Assembly (NCBI GenBank): GCA_025201765.1 | Contig: MU623550.1 | Coordinates: 1-44,699, forward strand | Length of the DNA: 44,699 nt | Direction of reading: 5' to 3' | Source: Daldinia sp. FL1419 | Lineage: Eukaryota > Ascomycota > Sordariomycetes > Xylariales > Hypoxylaceae | Shown here: piece by piece, positions 33,739-44,699 of the stretch | Position numbering within the stretch: position 1 is the first letter of the stretch | How the letters are laid out: each line of letters opens with the position of its first letter | Position numbers and translations under genes: made by a program | The notes under the pieces: generated by a model | What the model was told of the DNA's origin: nothing | Seen by the model: the letters and a program-made list of their open reading frames with translations, nothing else | Databases searched by the model: none

Positions 33739-35807
33739 TCATTGTGAAGTCGGTGTGTTGGGCATTTCTATTCCATGACCCCTTTGCAGCAATTCCATAT
33801 AGTCCCCCAAGCTCTTCTCCCTTCGACGTCGCATCGCCATTGCCTGTACATTATCCCCCGCTTCCCGATGCCATATTTCTAGCAGCTGCATATTCTCGAA
33901 TATCTGCGCTTCGCCGAAACCATGTCCGGCCTGAGCAGTGTCGATGGACTTTTCCAAGGCATACCGAGCCAGCGCGTGTCGCGGATGGTTTCGTACCGCA
34001 GAATGGTCAACTCCACATCGACTTCTATGAAATTGGGCGATAATACGCCACGCTACCCAGCTAGTCCAGTCGTATTGATCTGATATGTCAAGTTGGAGCG
34101 CAACACGAGCTAGTTTAAGTGAACGATCATCCAAGGGTCCCTTTTGCCAGAGATATGCTACGGGTTCGATGAGCCTCATCAAATCTGGTGAGTGCGATCT
34201 TCCGTGCGAATCAAATATTGCTGAAGCTGAAGCCACCGCTTTTTGGAGGGATGGCAGGTTAGTCCTTGACGAATTAGATTGTATCAAATCTCCAAGTAGA
34301 GCAAGACTAATGGACGGCGCGATAGTCTGCGAGAAATCGTTTGTTTCGAGTAACATATCCAGTATGCTCTCTATACAGCTGAATATAAAATCCACACCGG
34401 TCTCCAGCGTATTATTACGAAACACTTCGTATATCGCGGTGAATAGCCTGTAAAAGGTGCTCGATGATCCTAAAGTGGCTTCTGCATACCCCGCCAAATA
34501 CCTCCATAATTCCTTTGCCAGCCCGTGATCGGGAGATATCACGCTAGCTACTAATAAGTCAAATAAACCAAGGGCAGATGGTTTCTTAACGAGTAAATGC
34601 AACGAGTTGAAGGCGCGCTGGCCAAGAAGAGCACCTAGAGGAGTATGATTCCTCGAAAAGAACCAGCAAGCCCTGCTGAAATCTCTGGTAGCCTCGCACA
34701 ATTCACCATCAAAGTAAAGGTTGAAATCATTCTCGAAAGATGCGGGCGTTTCTAGTGAATCTCGCCAGCTCAAGGTAAGATCTTTGAAACACGATACGAG
34801 AACTTCTTGGGCGTGAAAGTGAGATGGTAAGATCATATGCTGAGGGTCGGCCGGCGGAGGTGTAAGCGCTCTTAAATATTCGGGTAGGTCCACGTCGGCG
34901 ATAGGTGTTACAAGTTCGAGACTTGATATCCCCTTTCGCTTCATGTATGTCTCGATATCGACCGACCTTCCGTGACGACGGAACGCTGTAGGCTTTCCTA
35001 CGGCACCGCGCTCGCGTTGCAACCGCAGCATCATCGCTACGTCCTTCTTCTTGTTATTCTTAACGAACCCCCATTGCGAAAACTTAGCCTATAAATGGTT
35101 AATAATGCCTTCCATAGTATTATACAGTGCACCATTTCTCTTTACCTTATACATGCGGGGACTAGACACATTAGCATACAGTTCTAACACGCGAGTGAGT
35201 TTCTGGTATATACTAACGTTGCTCTAAAGCCCTTCGCTTGCATTATATCCATCAGCTCATTCAACGATTTATTTTCTTCGATATAGAGTTCGTGTATCTC
35301 CTCCTTATATAGTTCCCATAGCTCCGGCTGAAGATGGTGGCGTGTTGGAGTTTTACTGTATTGTACTGATTCCGCTGGGCGAAGGGCAATAGTCAAAGGC
35401 CCTGGGGAACAACTCCCGTCCTCGATCATATATTTCCTCTCATGCTTAGCAACAGCTAGACTTCTATACGGTAGTAACAAACCCGAATTGGGGCGACTAA
35501 TAGTTATTTGCGGTTGATCTACCCCGATAGTGTATGGCTCATACGGCTCCGAAGGAGTCAAAGAGTGGCCGGTCGTTCCGTCATACCGAGATAATAAGCT
35601 AGTATTGGAACCCGGGCTCTCGATTTTCACGCTATAACCTGGAGAGGAACCGTCGGTATTAACGCCATCATAATCGGCGCCCTCGAAAGTTTGAAGCGGC
35701 TCATCTGGATTCAGCGCGGGTTCCAAATTCGGCCCCGCTGACTGGTAGTGAATATTTAGCTTCATGTGATACATCAACGCGTAAGCGACTTGGACAATTG
35801 GTAGCAA
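33739..35807 (-). CDS. Clr5-domain protein, three exons (651 aa predicted)
   Basis: Exons by my reading: 35807-35218, 35161-35146 (a 16-nt microexon) and 35088-33739. Intron 1 (56 nt) has GTTAGT, a GCTAAT branch site and TCTAG; intron 2 (57 nt) has GTAAAG, ATTAAC and TATAG. Splicing keeps frame and restores a Clr5 domain at about residues 164-215: WELYKEEIHELYIEENKSLN, then an ATPRMYKAKFSQWGFVKN segment with the conserved Tyr-Lys and Trp-Gly. Clr5 is a presumed DNA-binding module, first described in fission-yeast Clr5 and common in ascomycete proteins. Residues 1-160 are Ser/Pro-rich and probably disordered. About 230-651 look alpha-helical, without a motif I can name. The role is likely nuclear; the target is unknown. 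The start is uncertain: Met13 and Met15 are alternatives, and a further upstream exon cannot be excluded. Confidence 0.8.
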
Positions 35808-36900
35808 TTGGCAAAGAAGCTACATGTCCTACACCACGCTTCCGGGTTGGGATCGACCCAAAGTATTTGAAGGGTAGATGGGTAATTGTGTGAGAGACAA
35901 GCAGAAGAAGAGCGGGCCAATAAATGAGTAAATTGAAGATGGCTCCGTGGGGGTGATCTAAGACGCGGCACAGACGATCGGGCGCGATATACGCTTGGCG
36001 AAGGTACGTTGACTGATCCCTCTCGTTGAGTTTGTCCTAGGCTAAACTACCAATCTATCATATTAGTTGGGTGTAAATAAGTACACATACCGACCTAGGT
36101 ATGAATAGAAATGGTAGGAAAGATAAGATATAGTCCTGTTTGTAAGAATCCAGAATCCGGTCGTATCGCGTGGCTGAGTGATCGCCTAGGCATGTTTAGG
36201 GATGATGACTGTGCTCTGTAAGGGATAACGTATCAAGACAAACAGGCTGAAGAGATCTGAAGGATTCCGGATTAAACTAGCGTTGCCCTACCGGTACTTG
36301 TGCTACACGTGTATTTTCTCCAATATATTCAAGCAACTAATGTATGAGCACGGCGAGGGTGATAAATTATGAAGTAGCTTTTGGGGGCCAAGATGCAATG
36401 GATATCTTGAGTTAGGTACCCGGACAGGTAGGGGGTAAGGTAGCCCTCACCCCCGTGCCTTTTTAACCCGACAAATGTTGCGATGCCAGAATAAGTTGAG
36501 CTGAAATGTCTCGAATTAGTCGATGCGACGCAATTCTCCAAGGCTGAATTAGTTTCCTAGCATCCCTGGATCCTGCAGCTCATTATAAGCACGTACGATA
36601 CGACGTGTATCTAGGCAAGACATGAAAGATACCTTCAGCCGCAACCAAATGTAAGTGTTGATCACCGGGTGGTTCGCTGTTTGGTGTACCACTAGTGAAT
36701 AAAGAGAAATCATATTCTTATTTGGGCAGGCCGAATCCCACATGGCTAGTGCGTTTGAATGTGTACCTATGTTTAATGTCCTGTATGTAGTAAGAATATG
36801 CCGAATCCTTCAGTTGTTGTTGAAGTTTGGAGAGTTGAGAGCTTCGTATCATTAGTCGTATTAGTTGCTTTATTATTTTAGCCATTACTAATACTCATCT
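35808..36900. other. upstream region of the Clr5 gene and edge of the island; no gene supported
   Basis: Balanced base composition. Minus-strand ORFs of 65, 70 and 64 codons (35774-35971, 36329-36541, 36549-36743) show no motif, no good start context and no clear coding bias. The first overlaps the likely promoter or leader of the Clr5 gene. No RNA gene or repeat was recognised apart from short TAGGTA-type motifs. Confidence 0.5.
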
Positions 36901-36917
36901 ATAACTAACGTACCCCA

Positions 36918-36950
36918 CAAGTCAACCGATCAAACAAGTCAACCGATCAG
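36918..36950. repeat. 17-bp tandem duplication
   Basis: CAAGTCAACCGATCAAA is followed directly by CAAGTCAACCGATCAG, at the point where the gene island ends. Confidence 0.9.
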
Positions 36951-37376
36951 CAAAAATACATACAAAATACGTCTGTGCGTAAACGTGCGTTCTATTCAAA
37001 AAAAAATTGTATCAAAAATCGGTTTGAAGATTTGAATACCTCTTTTAAAAATAATAATTACAATATTTTTTCTAAATTTTGTACGATTTTTTTCAATTTA
37101 TTAAAAATAAAAAACGGAAAAGTGGGTCTAAAACAGTTGATATTTTAACTAACTTCTTCTATACCCCCAAGAGAATTTTTTCAATTTTTTTATAATATTA
37201 GATTTATATAATATAAAATATATTAAAATTTGAAAAAATAAGATTAAGAATTTGTAAAGTTACGATTTTTAAATTTCTGAAGGAATTATTGGATTGCGAT
37301 ATATTGTTGTATTCAGTAAGTAAGTAGAGCTATTTAAGAATTAGGAAATTTGTGGGTTAGTTTACTTTAAGTGGGG

Positions 37377-37395
37377 ACCTGGGCTTAGCCCTGGT
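37377..37395. repeat. short hairpin ACCTGGGC-TTA-GCCCTGGT
   Basis: An eight-base stem with one mismatch and a three-base loop, standing out as a GC-rich patch in AT-rich DNA. It is too short and isolated to name as a terminator or RNA. Confidence 0.6.
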
Positions 37396-38340
37396 ACGTA
37401 CTTTAATTATATAATAAGTTAGGCAGGTGTTATAAAGCTCTTTTTTATTAATATACTTTTATAGAAATATTATATTGAAATTATTATTAATCCTTTAATT
37501 TTAATAATTTTATAAATTTATAATATTTACCTTTTTTAAGTGGTTTTGTAAAGTTATTTATAGGGTTCTTTTTTTTTGATATATATTTTAATATGATATT
37601 ATTATTATTTATTTTTTGTTTAATATAGTAGTATTTTTTTTGAATATATCTCTTTTAACAATTCACCACCAATTCTTTAACCTAGGTTATTACTACCATA
37701 TTATCGTATAATATTATAATAAGTTTTAGCAACATAAGTCCTAACTTTTTAAAAAAGTTCTATATTTATATAACATTAATTGCTACACTATCCAAAGTAA
37801 TATATTTAATTTTGCCAGAATTTTTTACTATAATAAATTAAAACTTAATATATTAAAATATTAATAATTCAATTATAAAAAATATATATTTTATAATTAA
37901 TTTTCTTATAATAAAATTAAAAATATAATTTATATTTATAATATTATATAATCCTAATAAATTATATATATAATATAAATAATTATTATTTAATTTATAA
38001 TAATATATATTTTATTTTATTATGTTTTTTAAGTATCTTATTATTTATTTAATGTTAATTAAATGGGTTTCTATAGGATTATATATAAAATAAATTTATA
38101 TAAATATTGTAAAATTAATATTAAATTTTATAATACATATTGGAAAATTTATTTTTCTAATAAAGGAAATATATTTAAAAATTTTATCTATATTAATAAT
38201 ATTTTCTAAACTGCATACTTAAATAGTTTCTTTTTTTTTAAAATTAAATGATATTAATATCATTTTCCTTTTTTCTAATTTAATATTTTTTAGTATTTTT
38301 GTAATATATTATTTTTAATTAAGGCAAACATTTTTTATAA
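37396..38340. other. AT-rich DNA, no recognisable gene
   Basis: RIP-type AT-rich sequence upstream of the copia fragment at 38.39 kb. No motif was assignable. Confidence 0.5.
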
Positions 38341-38393
38341 GAAAGAAATATATAATTCTAACTCTGAGGAACCAATTTGCAGCTCTTAAATCT

Positions 38394-38771
38394 GTGATAG
38401 GTACATTTTTTTTAATGTTTATTACCAATATTAAAAGGCATTTAATATTTGATTTATATAATAAAAAATTATTTATATATGAAATTATTATATTTCTTAT
38501 ATTTTTATTTATATATATTATATTATTTAATATTAATAATGTATATTTTTTTTTAATTAGTAGTATGCGTATGTATCTTTATTATATTGTATTAATTTAT
38601 TTTAAATTATATAAGGGATTTATAAATTTAATAATTTTATTAAATATATATTTATACTTATTTATTTTATTTAAAAGTTTTTTAAAATATTTTTTTAAAA
38701 ATGGAAAGAATTTTATAAAGATATCCTTTATTAGGTTATTATTTAGGTATATAATTATAAAATCAATTTAA
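38394..38771 (+). pseudogene. Ty1/copia relic, integrase-to-RT linker
   Basis: An open stretch of 125 codons in plus orientation. Near its start, TNIKRHLIFDLYNKKLFIYE followed by IIIFLIFLFIYI matches the copia segment that ends the integrase region, usually written NIKGYxxxDLxxxxxFISRDVxFxExxFPY. The changes (Gly to Arg, Ser to Tyr, Pro to Ile or Leu) are mostly of the kind RIP makes. The remainder is hydrophobic AT-rich sequence with no RT motif visible. It is an inactive fragment. Its orientation is opposite to the copia relic at 40.7-42.7 kb, so it belongs to another copy. Confidence 0.55.
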
Positions 38772-40739
38772 ATAATATATTAATTGTTAAAAGTTATAAA
38801 TATTATTAATATTTATTATAATATTATATAAGTGGTTATAACAATTATTTTATTATAATTAATATTTTTTTATTATATAAATCTTTATATACAAATATAT
38901 ACCTTATATTTATTTACTAGGCTTATTAATAAGAATTTTTTTTTAATATTTATTTATTATTTATTAAATATTTATAAATAATATCTTATAATTTTTTAAA
39001 ATTAAATGTTCTATATTCAAAATTCTTTTAAATTTTTTTAAAAATTATTTTAAATTATAAATTTTAATTATTATTAGTTATAATTTCTTTAATTATTAAG
39101 TTATTTCTATTAATTTAAAATACTTTATCCTATATAATTATATTAATAAAATATTTTTATATAAAGTTATTCTTTTTAATTTATTTAAACTCTTCAAAAA
39201 ACACTTTAATATAAATAAAAGTATTTGTAATATTTTTTTAAATAATATTTAAATATAATAATAAAAGGTTATTAAACATACCTTTTTAATTTATAATAAT
39301 TGTAAAGATATTATTAACTTTATTTAAAATTTAATAAATATATAAATCTAAAATAATTTTTTTAAATTGGTTTTTTTTTTCTTAATTTAACTTGTTTTTT
39401 TATTAATAATATCTTTATTTATAATATTATTATTAATATTTTATACACCAATTTTAAAAACCTTAACTGCTTTTTTATAACAGAGATGCTTTTATATATG
39501 TTTAAGAAATAACCTAATAACATCTTTTGGATTTGGAGTACCATTATTATTTCCAAAATATTTATAAAAAATAATATACAATGTTATTAAAAATCTACTT
39601 CCTTTCAAAAATTATATAATATAATTATATTTTTTATAATAATTTAAGAAAATAATCTTTATATTATATATTTTAAATTTTTTAACTATTATAACCCTAT
39701 TATTTAGGTTAATTAGGGCAAAATAATAATTTCTAAAGATTTTTAAATATACGTTATTTAGTTTATGATTTTTTTTAAGTTTTAAACAACTCTTATATTA
39801 TTTAAATGGTATAATACCCTTATAAACAAATATTTTAATTTTATTAATAATATATATAATTATTTTTAAAATAAAATTTCAAAAATAAGTAAATATTTTT
39901 ATTCTAATATATATAATTTATACCTTATTTTGCAAAAAATGTATACCCTTTTTTATTATACCATTTTAATATTAATTATATAATATAGATAAAATTAATT
40001 TTATATCTTTTTTTTTATAAAAAATTTTCAATTAATTTATACCAAATTCTTATTTATTATTAATTTATAAGATCTTCATTTGATATTATAAGCCATCAAT
40101 TTGGCTAGGGAAGGCTTGAAATGTTTTATATAGATGCATGAGGTATTTGGTGATGATCATTATTATTTTATCTTTTGTTTTATATGTTATAAATTGGTAT
40201 CATAAATTATTATTATTAATTATTAATATAAAATATTTATTTCCTTTAATAAAGGTAGATTATAAAAAGCCTATATTATACCAGGTCATTTTACCCACAT
40301 AGTTCGCTCATTTTTAAGGTTTTTTCAAAGGTATTTTTATTATTTTCATTTAATTACAAATAATATATAATAGGCTTTTAATTATTTTTTAATTTAAATT
40401 AATATTTATAAATTTATTAATAATTTATTTTATTTTATTTATATTAAAGTAATATAATTAATAATATTAGAAGATTAATTTATTTTTTATTTTATTAATT
40501 AATCTTAATAATTTTAATAATTTAAAAGATTTAATTACCCCCTTTAATCCTTAATTATTATTTCTTATATTTATCCCCAACATATATTCCTATTGTTTTA
40601 ATAATGGTATTATTACTAACTCTAATTTATTATATTATTAAAGATAGAATTTTCACTTTTATATATTCAAGATTATCAAAATTGTCCCATTAATATTCCA
40701 TATATATTAATTATTTATCCAACCACTTACTTTATATAA
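38772..40739. other. AT-rich transposon remains, no gene resolved
   Basis: Possibly the eroded integrase/RT part of the minus-strand copia element that follows, but I could not recognise catalytic motifs. A less mutated patch lies at about 40095-40160 and 40275-40330. Confidence 0.4.
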
Positions 40740-42700
40740 GAATTTCTTAGAAAAGATCTTAAAAGGAAAACCTTTAATAAAAAATACATATTTTAATATT
40801 ACCTTAATAATATTACTATCTTTCTTACAAAATTTATAAATAACCATTCCCATTTATATAATTAATATAGGTCCTATTCTAATATTTACAATATATCCTT
40901 TACCATTAATATCAATTATTATATTAAGGAGAAAATTATTTAGATTATTTATGATATATATATTAATTCTTATATTAAATAATAATTTATATATTTTAAA
41001 TAAGGAGTAATAACATATTTTATAATTTCTTCTAATTATTACATTCTTTATTAAAATTATTATAAAATTTTATATATTATATATTAAATTAATTTCTAAA
41101 TATTTTTTATTATATATTATAATTATTAATTTTAACATATTTTTATTAATTTTAACCATATAAATACCATCACTTAAATTCATATATTAATCTAATTTAA
41201 TAGGTAATTGTAGAGCTTAATTTGCTTAAATTCAATTAATATTTTAAATAATATTTTAATTATTAATATTTTTTTTATAATTTTTCTTAAAATAACCATA
41301 TTTATTACATTTATAACAAAAAAGACCTTTCTTATTATCCCATATAGGTTTATTATCAAAAATCTTCAGCTTTTTAAGGAATTTCTTACCCCATTTTTTT
41401 AAATTCTTTTTTATATTATAAATTAAATTAAAATTATAATTTTTTAAATCAATTTTAATTTTAAATTTATTAATAAAATTATTAATTACTTTTATAATTA
41501 TATAATTCTTTTAAAAATGCATAATTTTATAAATTATTTTAACCCATTCTTTAACTTTTTTTTTACAATTATTCAAAAATATCATCACCTTTTATTCTAG
41601 GGTAAGAGATATGTTGGCTTCCTATATATTATATGTAGCTTATTACCATTTTAAATTGTATTAAATAGGGTCCTTTCTATTATAACTTATTATAATAAGT
41701 ATTAACCAAAACTTTTATTATTAAATCTTACCTATAAAAATATAGGTATAATTTAATAATTTTAAGGTTTTTATATTTTTTTATATATTAATGATTAAAT
41801 TAAATGGATTATATTTATATATTTTTATAATTATTTATATTATTTGTAATTTATTTATTACAATTAATTTCATTTTTTTAATATAATTGATTTTTTTGAA
41901 TAATAATATAAACATTTCTTTATATATTAATTAATTTAATTAATCCTTTAGATGATTGTTTTTATTTAATGAAAAATCAAACTTTTTTTATTTTAATATA
42001 ATTTTTATATTAATTAATTTAAAAAATTATTATTTTGATTATAAATCTTTCTTTATTTTCTTATTTTTCTTTTTTTTTAAAAGTAATAAAATTAGGTTAT
42101 TAAAAGTTAAAGTCTTATCATTTTTTAATTTCAAATTACTACTCAATAATCTATACCCATTTTTATTTAATTTATTTAATAAATTTAATAAATTTAATAA
42201 TAAATCTAATAAATTAAAATTATTATCCATTATAATAAGATTATTAAAAATAATCTTTCAAATTTATTTTTTTTTTTTAATTTTAATTTCTTTATTTTCT
42301 TAGGTTATTTTTCTGCTTTTTCTTTATGTGACATTTTATCAAAAATCTAAAAAAGATTCTTTTATTTTATAAATATCATAAACCTAATTACCATTTTACC
42401 AACTTTCTTATTTATTAAATAAAATATTAATAATAATTAATTAATTAAATTCAATTACTTTAATTCATATAATAATTAATATTTATTACTTTTATAAAAA
42501 GATTTTCCATTAATTTGCTTCATTAATAATAAAATTGGAAACAATATGGGTAGATTATTTTTTAAAAAAATATTAAATATATTATAAATTAATATTTATA
42601 ATTTTTTCATTCTTCTAAATTTTTTTTCAATTTTGGCCTAATAATTAACCATTTTATCTAAATTATTTTTCATTATATAAAATATATTTTAAAATTTATA
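40740..42700 (-). mobile_element. Ty1/copia gag-protease relic (minus strand), RIP-mutated
   Basis: On the minus strand, from 5' to 3': a gag-like region with a 63-codon open stretch (42039-42230, Leu/Asn/Lys-rich), then a decayed CCHC zinc knuckle at 41277-41318, and at about 40741-40818 a segment VILKYVFFIKGFPFKIFS. That segment resembles the copia post-protease pattern LxNVLYVPxFPxNLFS. The zinc knuckle reads CYKCNKYGYFKKNY, where the canonical His and last Cys are both Tyr, each a single transition. The order gag, knuckle, post-protease and the shared strand support a single copia element. It is non-functional. A plus-strand ORF over 41956-42303 is a low-complexity shadow. Confidence 0.65.
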
Positions 42701-42897
42701 CATAAAAATTTTAATAAATTTATTATTATTATTTTATTAAATTACATTAATATTAAAATTTATTTTAATTTTTTTTACCATTTTTTCATATTATTTAAAT
42801 TTTAAATATAATTTAATTTACTTAATTATAAATTTATTTAATAACTCTTTCTATTTTTCCAAACTATTTTACAAATTAATAATAATTATACTCTACT

Positions 42898-43260
42898 TGT
42901 TGGTAGGTACATACGTAAGGTAAAAGTAAAATAACGATAAAATAAATAATAATAAGGGTGAGATTAGTATATTATAGATATTTAAAGAAGAAAGTTATTT
43001 AAGAAAAATAAGTAAGAAATTTATCTTTATATAATAATAGATATATAAGTATTTCTTAAAGATTATATATTAAATTAAAAATATAAATTATTTAATTACT
43101 ATTTATTTTATTTTTTTTTTACAACTATATTACAAATTTAATATTTAATTTTTATTTTACCTATCTTTTTAATTGTAAATTAATTTAATTATTTTTTACT
43201 AATGTCTATATAGCCTTATTTAAGGATGCCTTTGTTATGATATCCATAAGATTATATATA
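42898..43260 (-). mobile_element. candidate 5' LTR of the minus-strand copia relic
   Basis: On the minus strand a sequence ends GTACCTACCAACA at 42898, with the CA end and inverted TGTTGG expected of an LTR. It lies about 200 bp before the first gag-like peptides. The outer end is uncertain; a sequence near 43245 (minus GATATCATAACAAAGGCATC) is a possible start. No partner LTR was recognised. Confidence 0.3.
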
Positions 43261-44699
43261 CTATAAATTTACTAAATATTATCAATTTCCCAATTTTTAT
43301 ACAATTATTATAAGGTTATTAAATTAATTATTAATCTTTTTTTATTAATACTACCTATTTAAATAAAATATTAATATAAAGAAAATAAGTTAATACATAA
43401 GATTAATAAAACCTTAAATAATAAAAGACATTCCAAAATAATATTAATTATATAATAAATAATATATCCAATATTAAAACCTTAAACCATCCTATAAATC
43501 TTATTAGTAAATATATTCCAAATAATATATTTATATTTAATAAACAATTAATAAATAATATTATTAATAATTTAAATTTTATTATTTTAATTAATTAATT
43601 TTTTATTACCTAATATAATAATATAATTAATTTATAAATTTAAATCCTTATTATTTATAAATAAATTATTAATAAAAATATATAAACGTAAATTTTAAGG
43701 ATTTAAATTAATATAGTTAAATTTTTGTAATTAATTGTTTATTTACCATTTAATTTAAATATTAAGGATTTTTATTTTTTTAAGGTTTGATTTTAAATAT
43801 TAGGTTATTATTAAATAATTAAAGGCTATTTTTGGTTAGTAAATAAAAAAGATGTATATTCTTTATATCCATTACTTAATAAACTTTTTAATTATATTTA
43901 ATAATTTTACGTTTAATTGTTTAAGTTTCTTAATTTATTCCTTTTATATAATAATTATATTATAGTCCTTTTTATGGATAATAAAGTGTAAATTATTAAA
44001 ATTTTTAATTTTAGCATTTAGTATCTTTTAAAGATATGCTTTAATCCTAATTTTAGTAAATACCTTATCTTCTACTATTAAAAATTTTATAATATTAATA
44101 TTTAAAATATTATTTATTTAAAAATTTATGATTTCAAATAAGATTATATCTATTATTAATAAATATAAATTAAATATTAATGGTTTTATATTAAATTCTT
44201 ATTAATAATAATATAAATAAATTTTAAATTAATATATTTCTAACTTAATTAAATTATATAATAATTTAATAATATACAATAACATTTTTTTAGGATATTT
44301 ATTTTTTAATTTTATTAATAATTATATAAATATTATCCACTACATAGATATCTTAAATTAGGTATATATTATAATAATATCCTTTATTATAATTTTTATA
44401 CCCTAATATTAGAAAATTGGAGTTAGGGTTAGAATAAGATATTAATTTACCTTTTAAATAATAAGGGTATATATTATAATAAACTTTTTATTAAAATTAT
44501 TATAACTTTAAATAATAAATTTTAATTTTTTATAAAATACTAATATATTTTTTCTTTTTATTTTACAAATTATTTATAATTTAAAAATTATTATTCTTTA
44601 ATAAATTAATATATTATATATTTTAAATTATAAAATTCCCTTACTAAATAATGTATTAAATTTTTTTATATTTAATACCTTATATAATTTTCTTATAAT
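43261..44699. other. AT-rich DNA, no recognisable gene
   Basis: Runs to the end of the window. No ORF of note, no RNA gene and no repeat partner recognised. A single TTAGGGTTAG near 44423 is not a telomere. Confidence 0.5.

Larger units (their letters stand above)
36903..37395. mobile_element. possible small TIR element at the island's right border
   Basis: The left end after a TA reads ACGTACCCCACAAGTCAACC, reminiscent of fungal Tc1/mariner (pogo/Fot-like) termini. About 430 bp away the reverse complement reads GGTCCCCACTTAAAGTAAAC (37358-37377), a loose inverted match (CCCCAC...AAGTxAAC). The interior has no transposase ORF and turns AT-rich, so at best this is a decayed MITE-like element. 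The match is partial. Confidence 0.25.

Noticed and set aside
33648..34453. Plus-strand ORFs of 131 and 122 aa
   Set aside because: They lie antisense to exon 3 of the Clr5 gene and have no motif.
36329..36743. Minus-strand ORFs of 70 and 64 aa
   Set aside because: Short, without motif or coding bias, in a region with no other gene signal.
40190..40210. TTGGTATCATAAA resembling an LTR-retrotransposon primer-binding site (initiator tRNA-Met)
   Set aside because: On the wrong strand for the copia relic next to it and not preceded by a recognisable LTR end.
41956..42303. 115-aa plus-strand ORF
   Set aside because: Low-complexity Phe/Leu/Lys sequence opposite the gag relic; a composition artefact.
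1..44699. CRISPR array, prokaryotic operon or phage content
   Set aside because: No regularly spaced repeats, Shine-Dalgarno-linked genes or phage proteins; the sequence is eukaryotic.

Overview
This window looks like nuclear DNA of a filamentous ascomycete (Pezizomycotina) with a two-compartment genome. About 27 kb on the left and 7.5 kb on the right are extremely AT-rich. They consist of transposon relics whose copies differ almost only by C-to-T and G-to-A transitions, the mark of repeat-induced point mutation (RIP). Between them, at about 27.1-37.0 kb, lies a GC-equilibrated island with ordinary codon use, short spliceosomal introns, an intron-containing tRNA gene and fungus-specific protein families. 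No species can be named from the sequence.

Left AT block (1-27.1 kb). Positions 1-2.6 kb hold decayed LTR-like repeats read on the minus strand. A Ty1/copia pol relic follows on the minus strand (about 3.29-4.2 kb). A ~384-bp unit is repeated in tandem (4.47-5.2 kb), and an inverted relative lies at 14.3-15.08 kb. Many copies of a TATA-bearing LTR-like module fill 5.2-9.4 kb and 15.1-17.9 kb. Two minus-strand Tad1-like LINE retrotransposons are visible. One is a 5'-truncated ~2-kb copy with an exact 15-bp target-site duplication (10655-12630). The other is a probable full-length ~6.6-kb copy (about 18934-25517), with a recognisable but stop-riddled reverse transcriptase.

Gene island (27.1-37.0 kb). 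In order: a possible small ORF; a gene for an 87-residue secreted protein with eight cysteines (effector-like); a minus-strand orphan gene of 164 residues; tRNA-Ala(UGC) with a 14-nt intron; a 547-residue Gfo/Idh/MocA-type NAD(P)-dependent oxidoreductase with a 7-bp tandem repeat in its leader; and a minus-strand Clr5-domain gene, reconstructed here from three exons including a 16-nt microexon. These genes do not form an evident pathway. The feature worth most attention is the small secreted cysteine-rich gene, because it lies within about 1.6 kb of RIP-mutated DNA.

Right AT block (37.0-44.7 kb). It starts with a possible terminal-inverted-repeat element at the border. It then holds a plus-strand copia integrase-to-RT relic (38.39-38.77 kb), a minus-strand copia gag/protease relic with a decayed CCHC zinc knuckle (about 40.7-42.7 kb) and a candidate LTR edge at 42898. 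The rest is featureless AT-rich sequence.

I found no convincing new molecular system. The most informative observations are the RIP-decayed LINE pair with its target-site duplications, the strand-polarised mutation blocks, the effector candidate and the microexon in the Clr5 gene.
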